5,945 bases of DNA from Bacteroidales bacterium UBA1733. GTDB lineage: Bacteria > Bacteroidota > Bacteroidia > Bacteroidales > UBA3663. Positions 1 to 5,945 of the stretch are shown here, one piece after another. The stretch's first letter is position 1, and each line of letters starts with the position of its first letter. Below the pieces are notes generated by a model. The model saw only the letters and a program-made list of their open reading frames with translations, searched no databases and was not told the origin of the DNA. A program made the position numbers and the translations under genes. The stretch covers positions 25,793 to 31,737 of the forward strand of contig DCIF01000130.1 of assembly GCA_002315795.1 (NCBI GenBank), given 5' to 3'.

Positions 1-669
1 CTGTTCGCAAGAGTCGGATTTGATGCGAACAATCTCACCAGGGCCCAGGAACTTTATGGTCTCATAACCCAGATTAGGGAATGAGGTACTTTCGCTACTA
101 ACGGCATAAGCACCTTCCTTACGACCTACGACGATTGGAGTACGACCCCAAGAGTCACGAGCTGCGATAACACCATCTTCGGTAAGGAGTAACATAGTGC
201 ACGAACCCTTGACACGGCGGAAGACATTCTCAATGCCATCAACGAAGTCCTTACCCTTGACAATCAGACAACCAACGAGCTCGGTCGGATTAATGCGGCC
301 GGAGGTAAACTCAGTAAGATGCATACCTTCTTCGAGTAACTGATCGGCCAACTCCTGAAGATTGTTAATCTTCGCTACCGTACAGATGGCAAAACGCCCT
401 AAGTGGGAGTTAAACAGCATTGGCTGCGCATCAGTGTCGCTAATAATACCTATGCCGCTGTTACCTTCAAATTCGTCGAGTTCCTCTTCGAACTTAGTGC
501 GGAAATAAGTACTTTCAAGACTGTGAATAGAGCGCTTGAAACCGCGACGCTCCGAACAGTAGGTAGCCAAGCCTCCACGGCGGGTACCCAGGTGTGAATT
601 GTAGTCTGTACCATAGAACACATCAGCAATGCATCTTGTAGTGCTGACCGTTCCAAAAAAACCAGCCAT
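1..669 (-). CDS. PurF-like amidophosphoribosyltransferase paralogue, N-terminal part (3' end outside window)
   Basis: The 223 visible codons form an Ntn-type glutamine amidotransferase domain like that of PurF, which makes phosphoribosylamine from PRPP and glutamine in the cytoplasm. Visible family matches are MAGFFGT at the N-terminus, HLGTRRGG (residues 26-33), HLGRFAICTVAKINN (89-103), AARDSWGRTPIVVGR (169-183) and AVSSES (189-194). The Met-Cys-Gly of active PurF is Met-Ala-Gly here, so the nucleophile is absent. The segment matching the Asn-Gly-Asn motif reads TVAKIN, and the SDTE-like glutamine-binding stretch is also not recognisable. As I remember it, Bacteroidota carry a longer PurF-related protein starting MGGFFGT with the same loss, and this fits that group. 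The ATG at 669 is chosen because the domain begins immediately after it. There is no Shine-Dalgarno, only an A-rich leader, which is normal for the phylum. The phosphoribosyltransferase half lies off the left edge, so the activity is unproven. It could be ammonia-dependent or regulatory. Confidence 0.85.
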   Translation of the reverse strand, partial: MAGFFGTVSTTRCIADVFYGTDYNSHLGTRRGGLATYCSERRGFKRSIHSLESTYFRTKFEEELDEFEGNSGIGIISDTDAQPMLFNSHLGRFAICTVAKINNLQELADQLLEEGMHLTEFTSGRINPTELVGCLIVKGKDFVDGIENVFRRVKGSCTMLLLTEDGVIAARDSWGRTPIVVGRKEGAYAVSSESTSFPNLGYETIKFLGPGEIVRIKSDSCEQ

Positions 670-731
670 CGATTGAGTTTTTAATTGTTTTAAGAGTAAG
701 AAATTACCCCCATAATACCTTAATTACTGCG

Positions 732-763
732 CAAAGATGGTAATTTTTGCAATAATTTGAAAA
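732..763 (-). promoter_or_regulatory. Candidate Bacteroidota sigma-ABfr promoter for the PurF-like gene
   Basis: Read on the minus strand, CATCTTTG (739 down to 732) matches the Bacteroidota -7 consensus TAnnTTTG at all but its first base. A TTTC (762 down to 759) resembles the -33 TTTG element, with 19 bp between them, as expected for this promoter class. Transcription would start near 725, leaving a leader of roughly 55 nt before the ATG at 669. It is the best match in a 156-bp AT-rich gap and suggests that the PurF-like gene is transcribed separately from the hydrolases. AT-rich DNA yields such matches by chance. Confidence 0.45.
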
Positions 764-767
764 TTAT
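752..767. repeat. Short AT-only palindrome over the -33 region
   Basis: ATAATTT (752-758) and AAATTAT (761-767) are perfect inverted copies separated by two bases. The two-base gap is too small for a stable RNA loop, so any function would be as a DNA-binding site. It overlaps the candidate -33 element and the right arm of the larger inverted repeat. An AT-only palindrome in AT-rich DNA may be chance. Confidence 0.3.
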
Positions 768-825
768 GAGGGTATTTTTTTATTTCCAAAGCCTAAAAAA
801 ATGATTTTTGGTTCTGATTTGCTAT

Positions 826-3234
826 TTATAACGTGTACTTGACCGTACCACGGACGTCAGTCGATGAAGCCGCAACATAAATGGTGAAGCTTCCCGGCTC
901 AGAAACCCACTGGTGGTTGATCTCATCAAAGAACTGGAGATCCTGGTCCTGAATCGTATATTCAACAGTCTTCTCCTCTCCCGGATTGAGCGCAATCTTC
1001 TTGAAGTTCTTAAGCTCCTTGCGAGGACGAACTACAGAAGACTTGTCGTCACCTACATAGAACTGAACGACTTCCTTACCAGCCACCTTACCCGTATTCT
1101 TGACCTTGACGCTGACTGTTCGGCCATTGATCTCAGGTTTGCTATATTCGAAAGTGGTATAGCTCAAACCATAGCCAAATGGAAAGAGTACGCGACTCTT
1201 CTTGCCACTGTAAAGGCCATTGATGTTATGATAGTCGTACCAACGATAACCAACCAGGATGTCCTCTGCATAGACCTCAACCTCATAACCTGTGCTGGCA
1301 TGCTTACGTGGATCAAATGATGTGTTGCGCGTCAAGACACTCTCACCGAAATTCTTTGAGGCTTTCAGCAAACCCTGAGCCTTAGGTGCAGTGGCCATTT
1401 TAAGCAAGTCTGCAGAGGCTGGATTGACTCCCTCTCCATATTGACAAGAAGCTGGCATTTCGTCACGTGCTACACCCGGATAACCCACACGACCGAACTG
1501 ATGAGCAGGACAATCTTCAAGTGCCACAGGATAAGAGAAGACTGTTTTACCACTCGGATTAACATCACCAGAAAGGATATCTACAAGCGCTGGTCCTGCC
1601 TGTGAACCCAGGTACCATGACTGAACGAGTGCTGGAGCCTGATTGATCCATGGCATGGCGAATGCATTGCCAGAAACAATGACTACCACAGTATTAGGAT
1701 TAACAGCCAAAAGCTCTTCAATCAGCTGATTCTGGCAGAAAGGAAGGTTGTATTCCGGACGGTCACCGCCCTCACAATCCTGGAAGTGATTCTTGTTCAA
1801 TCCACCCACGAAGATCACCAGATCTGCATCCTTAGCCTTTGCTACGGCCTCTGCACGGAGCTCATCATATTTAGCTTGCGGAATCTCAATGATTCGGCCA
1901 TACATGGAAGGTCCTGCAACATAACCCTGAGCATATTCTACCTTGCTGCCATAACGGTTCTGAAGTGTGCGGAGTGGTGAAACCTCATCGCGAGCCTTCA
2001 GTTCAGATGAACCGCCACCTGCTGTGAGACTACGTGTAGCATTGTCTCCTACGACCAGAATCTTGTTATACTTTGAACCGTCAATAGGCAACAATTGATC
2101 ATTGCTTCCTTTTAGTTTTTCGTTCTTAAGTAAAACAATGCCTTCTTGTGCAATGCGTCGGTTAGCATCGACATGCTCTGGCGTATTCTGGAAACCTCGT
2201 GTAGTGATGCCGTTGAGCTCTGAACGGAACAGGAGACGAAGCATACGTGCTGCCTTGTCGTTGACAATATCCATAGAGACCTCACCATTCTTTACCTTCT
2301 GGAGATAAGCTTTTCCAAGATAGTAGTCATCATAGCCAAAGCTTCCGGCCTCACTGGTCAGGCCATTGGTGTAAGAACCCATCTCAAGATCCAAACCATT
2401 GTCAATGGCTTGCTGAGTGTCGTGTGCTGCACCCCAGTCGGTAATCACAGCGCCATCAAAGCCCCACTCTCCTTTCAACACATTATTAATAAGATAGGGA
2501 TTATGAGTGACGTGAATACCACGATAGAGGTTGTATGAACCCATGATGCTCCATGCCTTACCCTGTTGCACTGCGGCTTTGAAGGCTGGAAGATAGATCT
2601 CATAGAGTGCACGGTCTGAAACCTTGACATCTACTTCGTTGCGGAACTCCTCCTGGTCGTTGAGTGCATAGTGCTTCACACAACAGGCCACACCATTTGA
2701 CTGAAGACCCTGAATATAAGGTACGCACATCACACTAGCCAGATAAGGATCTTCTCCCATATACTCGAAGTTTCGGCCGTTGAGCGGTGTACGATAGATG
2801 TTTACACCAGGGCCAAGCAAAACAGATTTGCGGCGATAGCGAGCCTCCTCACCTACATTCTTGCCATAAAGGATACCCATCTCAGGGTCCCAGGTTGCCG
2901 CCAAGCAGGTCAATGCAGGGAAAGCGGTAATAGAGTCGTTTGTCCAGTTAGAGTGACCCCAGTCGTTCCAATTGATTTCCATACGGACACCGTGAGGGCC
3001 ATCGCTCATCCAAAGCTCAGGAATGCCCAAACGTGGCACACCAGGACTAGAGAATTTTGACTGTGCATAAGTCAGACGACACTTCTCCTCAATGGTCATA
3101 CGGCTGAGGGCATCCTGCACACGGTCTTCAAGGGGTGCATTAGTATTAAGGTAGAGCGGAAGCTCCTGAGCATTAGCAAACTGCATAGCGCCAAAGATGA
3201 CAGCAGCAGCTAAAAGTTTCTTGTTGATTATCAT
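826..3234 (-). CDS. Secreted GH3 glycoside hydrolase, probable beta-glucosidase
   Basis: This complete 802-residue retaining glycosidase has a Sec signal peptide (MIINKK, a hydrophobic stretch, then cleavage likely after ANA at 20-22). There is no lipobox, so it is probably a soluble periplasmic enzyme. The TIM-barrel domain (about 35-340) shows SDGPHGVR (77-84), NGRNFEYMGEDPYL (152-165), VKHYALNDQ (186-194) and the nucleophile motif VITDW with Asp266. The alpha/beta sandwich domain (about 365-690) carries EGGDRPE, where Glu488 is the likely acid/base. FPFGYGLSYTTFEY (684-697) leads into a C-terminal fibronectin-III-like domain (about 700-795). A stretch at about 588-650 is longer than I expect for the family. 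The ATG at 3234 is chosen because the signal peptide starts there. It lies 81 bp downstream of the GH31 stop with no evident promoter between, so co-transcription is likely. The neighbour suggests beta-glucosidase action on de-xylosylated xyloglucan oligosaccharides. Beta-xylosidase activity cannot be excluded from sequence. Confidence 0.93.
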   Translation of the reverse strand: MIINKKLLAAAVIFGAMQFANAQELPLYLNTNAPLEDRVQDALSRMTIEEKCRLTYAQSKFSSPGVPRLGIPELWMSDGPHGVRMEINWNDWGHSNWTNDSITAFPALTCLAATWDPEMGILYGKNVGEEARYRRKSVLLGPGVNIYRTPLNGRNFEYMGEDPYLASVMCVPYIQGLQSNGVACCVKHYALNDQEEFRNEVDVKVSDRALYEIYLPAFKAAVQQGKAWSIMGSYNLYRGIHVTHNPYLINNVLKGEWGFDGAVITDWGAAHDTQQAIDNGLDLEMGSYTNGLTSEAGSFGYDDYYLGKAYLQKVKNGEVSMDIVNDKAARMLRLLFRSELNGITTRGFQNTPEHVDANRRIAQEGIVLLKNEKLKGSNDQLLPIDGSKYNKILVVGDNATRSLTAGGGSSELKARDEVSPLRTLQNRYGSKVEYAQGYVAGPSMYGRIIEIPQAKYDELRAEAVAKAKDADLVIFVGGLNKNHFQDCEGGDRPEYNLPFCQNQLIEELLAVNPNTVVVIVSGNAFAMPWINQAPALVQSWYLGSQAGPALVDILSGDVNPSGKTVFSYPVALEDCPAHQFGRVGYPGVARDEMPASCQYGEGVNPASADLLKMATAPKAQGLLKASKNFGESVLTRNTSFDPRKHASTGYEVEVYAEDILVGYRWYDYHNINGLYSGKKSRVLFPFGYGLSYTTFEYSKPEINGRTVSVKVKNTGKVAGKEVVQFYVGDDKSSVVRPRKELKNFKKIALNPGEEKTVEYTIQDQDLQFFDEINHQWVSEPGSFTIYVAASSTDVRGTVKYTL

Positions 3235-3264
3235 TATTATAATGGATAGGTTATGATACGAGCA

Positions 3265-3300
3265 GTCAAAGACTCCTGGTTATCCCATTGAGTCTTTGAC
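3265..3300 (-). repeat. Intercistronic hairpin, perfect 11-bp inverted repeat
   Basis: GTCAAAGACTC (3265-3275) and GAGTCTTTGAC (3290-3300) are exact inverted copies around a 14-base spacer. In minus-strand RNA the spacer can add a TGG/CCA mini-stem closing a GATAA loop. The hairpin begins 15 nt after the GH31 stop and ends 30 nt before the GH3 start. No U-tract follows, so it does not look like a standard intrinsic terminator. It is more likely to protect the 3' end of the GH31 message, or to act as an attenuating or processing element. A DNA operator is the alternative. Confidence 0.75.
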
Positions 3301-3315
3301 CACTTATGTTACTGA

Positions 3316-5945
3316 TTAAAGTTTGATAGTCTGAGCCTTGCCATCATACTTCACCTCGATGCCAGCAGCCTCAGGATCGTATGCCTGAGCCTTCTCTGCA
3401 CTGACAGGTACGACGATGAAGGTGCGCTCCTGAAGCATACCAGGGAAGCTGCCCTCACGGTCTGCAATGGTAAGAGTCTTCTGTGCCTCGTTGTATGAGA
3501 AGGTGATGTTGGCGAAGCGGCCTGCCTCATAGCCATAGTTATCATTCTCATCCTCATAGAGGGTGAACTGTCCGTTAGCTCCTTCATAGACATAGAGACG
3601 GATCACATCTGCAGCCTTCTCATCACAGTACTGCATAGCAGGGCCGAATGGAACGATAGAACCACCACGAACGAAGACAGGAACATGCTCGTATGGAGCA
3701 GCTACAGTCTTAGTCTCTGTACCAGCAGAAGCGACCTTACCGGTCCAGAAGTCATACCAGGTCTGACCAGCAGGGAAGTAAACCTCACGCTGACGAGCCT
3801 TGTAAGTATATACAGGATTAACCATGAATGCAGGACCGAACATAAACTGGTAGCCGATATTGAGGACGTTCTTATCCTGACCAAAATCCATGACGAGTGG
3901 ACGGAGGATGGTATAGTCATCAAAGTGTACCTGTGCTGCCAAAGAATAGATATATGGCATCATACGGTAACGGAGCTCGAGTGTTGACTTAATCACCTCA
4001 TAAGCTGGATGACCCGCAGGAGCGATGTTCCATGGCTCACGGAATGGGAACTGACCATGTGCACGATACATTGGAGTGAAGACACCCCACTCATGCCAAC
4101 GGGCATTGAGCTCACGCCAGTCCTTAAGGTCCTCATTCTCACGACCTGTCTGATCGTACATCTGCTGAGCAAACTGATAACGAGTCTCGACAGAGAAACC
4201 ACCGATATCCTGGCTCCAGAATGGAACACCAGAAATAGAGAAATTCAAACCTGCGGTAATCTGGGTCTTCATATCCTCCCAACGAGTGCCGATATCGCCT
4301 GACCAAGTAGCTGTAGAGAAACGCTGCTCACCAGCAAAACCATTGCGGGTAAGGAGGAAGACACGCTTGTTCTCTGGCGAGAAAGCACCTTCATTGCTGT
4401 GTCCCTGCTGATTCCACTTAGCGGTTTTCTGAAGGGTCTGACTGTCGTCATACTTCACACCTTGCTTCTCAACAGCAGTCTCATAACCACGCTGACCATC
4501 ATAGATAGCCTCTGCATTGACAATAGAATAAGCGTTGAAATATTCATCAGAAGAACCCAGAGCCGTAGGACCACAAAGAAGCTTACGGTACTCCATATCA
4601 GTACAGTCACGTACGTTTGGCTCAGAAGCATCCATCCACCAGGCGTCCATGCCGATAGTGCCGAGCTTCTCGTAGAGCTGACGCCAGAAGATCTGACGTG
4701 CCTCCAGGTCGTAAGCATCATAGAAAGCATACTTATAGCCGAGCCAGTCATAGAGAGAATCCTTGATAGACTGCTGGTAGATGTATCCCTTCTCGTCGAG
4801 CTCCTTCATATTATCTACGGTGAGATAATACTTTGGCCAACAAGAGATCATGATCTTGGCATTCTGTGCATGGATGCTGTCAATCATCTGCTTAGGATCA
4901 GAAAAACGGGTTGGATCGAAAGTGAAAGCACCCCACTCGTCTGGTGTCCAGTAGTTCCAGTCCATGACGATATTATCAATAGGGAGGTTACGCTTGCGGA
5001 AACCATCGAGAGCGTCAAGGATCTCGTCCTGAGTCTTGTAACGCTCACGACTCTGCCAGTAACCGAGGAGCCACTTTGGCATCACCTGAGCCTTACCAGT
5101 GAGCGTGCGATAGCCGCTGACTACCTCATCTGCATTCTCGCCAGCAATGAAGTAATAGTCGAGCTGCTGAGTCATCTCGCTCCAGAAAGAGAGCTGCTGC
5201 TGTTCCTCTGGTGCCACTGGAGCCAATGCGCGAAGACCACAATATGCCTCACCACCATCAGGAGTCCACTCCAAGCGGAACTTATAGTGCTTACCTTCCT
5301 CGAGGTTGACAGCGAACTTACGGGCATTTGGGTTCCATGCGGTACGCCAGATGGTCTGGTCGCCCTCCTTGCCAGTACCCATCACGTCTTCTGTATATAC
5401 GTTCTGGTCATTGATATAGATCTTCTGATAGCCAGAATAGTAGTGGCAGAAGCGGTATTCACCGGTCTGCTTTGGCACGATCTCACCTTCGTAGGTAACA
5501 GTAGCACGAGCCAACTGGAAAGCTGGGAGGTTCTTGGCAGACTTCAGATTCTCGAAGTAGATAGAATCCTCGCGACGTACGAGAGTCTCCTGGTCTGGAG
5601 CAGAATAAGTACCAGTCAAAGCACCTTCCTTGCCCTCCTTATCGATGAGAGTGAAGAGTTCATAAAGCTGACTGTAATCCTTAGGATTGCCGAAACGCAT
5701 CAAAGAATAGCTGTCAACAAGCACACCATAATTATTACTTGATACAATGAATGGGATAGAGACCTTCGTATTATACTGGAAGAGCTCCTCATTCTTGCCC
5801 TTATAGTTCCAGTCATCTGCCTGATGCTGACCAAGGCCATAGAATGCCTCATCTGAAGGACTATCGAAAACAACGCGAGTACTCCAACCAGTATATTTGG
5901 TTGGATTAGCCTTCTCAGCTGGACCTTGCTCATTACGTGTCCAGA
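3316..5945 (-). CDS. GH31 glycoside hydrolase with PA14 insert, probable alpha-xylosidase (5' end outside window)
   Basis: The frame is open from the right edge through 875 codons to the TAA at 3316. Numbering from the first visible codon, the N-terminal beta-sandwich includes FYGLGQHQ (36-43). A PA14-like domain follows at about 111-243 and is inserted in that sandwich, as in the xyloglucan alpha-xylosidases CjXyl31A and BoGH31A. The catalytic barrel follows, with MPKWLLGYWQSRERY (288-302), WWMDASEPN with nucleophile Asp438 (codon 4630-4632), and WSGDIGTRW with acid/base Asp550 (codon 4294-4296). YEDENDNYGYE and FPGM near the end mark a DUF5110-type C-terminal region. The family releases alpha-xylose or alpha-glucose from non-reducing ends with retention. 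The PA14 insert and the DASEP form of the motif favour alpha-xylosidase; an alpha-glucosidase is the alternative. A GTG at 5722-5724 is an internal valine, since conserved sequence continues upstream. By comparison with relatives of about 950-990 residues, the signal peptide and perhaps 80-110 residues are missing. Confidence 0.92.
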   Translation of the reverse strand, partial: WTRNEQGPAEKANPTKYTGWSTRVVFDSPSDEAFYGLGQHQADDWNYKGKNEELFQYNTKVSIPFIVSSNNYGVLVDSYSLMRFGNPKDYSQLYELFTLIDKEGKEGALTGTYSAPDQETLVRREDSIYFENLKSAKNLPAFQLARATVTYEGEIVPKQTGEYRFCHYYSGYQKIYINDQNVYTEDVMGTGKEGDQTIWRTAWNPNARKFAVNLEEGKHYKFRLEWTPDGGEAYCGLRALAPVAPEEQQQLSFWSEMTQQLDYYFIAGENADEVVSGYRTLTGKAQVMPKWLLGYWQSRERYKTQDEILDALDGFRKRNLPIDNIVMDWNYWTPDEWGAFTFDPTRFSDPKQMIDSIHAQNAKIMISCWPKYYLTVDNMKELDEKGYIYQQSIKDSLYDWLGYKYAFYDAYDLEARQIFWRQLYEKLGTIGMDAWWMDASEPNVRDCTDMEYRKLLCGPTALGSSDEYFNAYSIVNAEAIYDGQRGYETAVEKQGVKYDDSQTLQKTAKWNQQGHSNEGAFSPENKRVFLLTRNGFAGEQRFSTATWSGDIGTRWEDMKTQITAGLNFSISGVPFWSQDIGGFSVETRYQFAQQMYDQTGRENEDLKDWRELNARWHEWGVFTPMYRAHGQFPFREPWNIAPAGHPAYEVIKSTLELRYRMMPYIYSLAAQVHFDDYTILRPLVMDFGQDKNVLNIGYQFMFGPAFMVNPVYTYKARQREVYFPAGQTWYDFWTGKVASAGTETKTVAAPYEHVPVFVRGGSIVPFGPAMQYCDEKAADVIRLYVYEGANGQFTLYEDENDNYGYEAGRFANITFSYNEAQKTLTIADREGSFPGMLQERTFIVVPVSAEKAQAYDPEAAGIEVKYDGKAQTIKL

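Larger units (their letters stand above)
701..778. repeat. 16-bp imperfect inverted repeat bracketing the candidate promoter
   Basis: The arm at 701-716 and the arm at 763-778 are complementary at 14 of 16 positions. Their core is TACCCCCATAAT on the left and ATTATGAGGGTA on the right. Their centres are 62 bp apart, with 46 bp between the arms. One mismatch would be a U-G wobble in a minus-strand RNA. The arms lie on either side of the candidate -7 box, one upstream of the -33 element and one in the expected leader. This would suit a paired operator. If read-through RNA from the GH3 gene spans it, a long-loop hairpin is also possible. The sequence match is seen directly and the role is inferred. 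Confidence 0.5.

Noticed and set aside
792..811. Weak A/T stem just after the GH3 stop as a terminator
   Set aside because: Only two G-C pairs plus A-T pairs with a bulge, and no U-tract follows in the minus-strand direction. I see no convincing terminator for the GH3 gene.
913..1320. A 135-codon plus-strand open frame opposite the GH3 C-terminus
   Set aside because: It lies antisense to the fibronectin-III-like region, with no recognisable family and no start signal. It is a shadow of the GH3 gene.
3235..3264. A separate promoter directly upstream of the GH3 gene
   Set aside because: No TAnnTTTG-like box with a TTG/TTTG element at 19-21 bp is visible. The TCTTTG in the hairpin arm lacks the leading TA.
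5722..5724. GTG as the start codon of the GH31 gene
   Set aside because: The frame continues open to the window edge with family-typical sequence, so this is an internal valine and the true start is outside.
4399..5742. A 447-codon open frame on the plus strand opposite the GH31 gene
   Set aside because: It is fully antisense to a strongly conserved catalytic gene, its translation shows no recognisable domain, and it is explained by the sense gene rarely using codons whose complements are stops.
5700..5933. A minus-strand open frame overlapping the GH31 gene in another frame
   Set aside because: The GH31 frame here carries the conserved FYGLGQHQ motif, and the overlapping frame has an unnatural Arg/Ser/Met-rich composition.

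Overview
The window reads as chromosome from a gut or rumen Bacteroidota bacterium, most likely Prevotella or a close relative. The grounds are two secreted glycoside hydrolases of the type found in Bacteroidota polysaccharide utilisation loci (PULs), genes without Shine-Dalgarno sequences, a possible Bacteroidota-type -33/-7 promoter, and a PurF-like protein whose N-terminus matches a Bacteroidota-specific group as I remember it. The genus is an inference. All three genes lie on the minus strand, so transcription runs from the right edge of the window to the left.

Layout in transcription order. (1) 5945 to 3316: a family 31 glycoside hydrolase (GH31) with an inserted PA14 domain, most like the alpha-xylosidases that act on xyloglucan oligosaccharides. 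Its 5' end lies beyond the right edge. (2) 3315 to 3235: an 81-bp gap holding a perfect 11-bp inverted repeat that would fold as a strong RNA hairpin without a U-tract. (3) 3234 to 826: a complete family 3 glycoside hydrolase (GH3) with a signal peptide, probably a beta-glucosidase. (4) 825 to 670: a 156-bp AT-rich gap with a candidate promoter bracketed by a 16-bp imperfect inverted repeat. (5) 669 to 1: the first 223 codons of a PurF-like amidophosphoribosyltransferase whose expected catalytic cysteine is alanine. It runs off the left edge.

The two hydrolases probably form the end of a carbohydrate-use operon. The GH31 enzyme would remove alpha-xylosyl (or alpha-glucosyl) caps from imported oligosaccharides, and the GH3 enzyme would then cleave the exposed beta-linked glucose. 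Both steps would take place in the periplasm. The PurF-like gene looks like an independently transcribed neighbour that marks the edge of the locus. No SusC/SusD pair, regulator, mobile element, RNA gene or CRISPR array is visible.

I found no wholly new system. The points most worth following are the cysteine-less PurF-like protein, the dyad around its promoter, and the hairpin between the two hydrolase genes.
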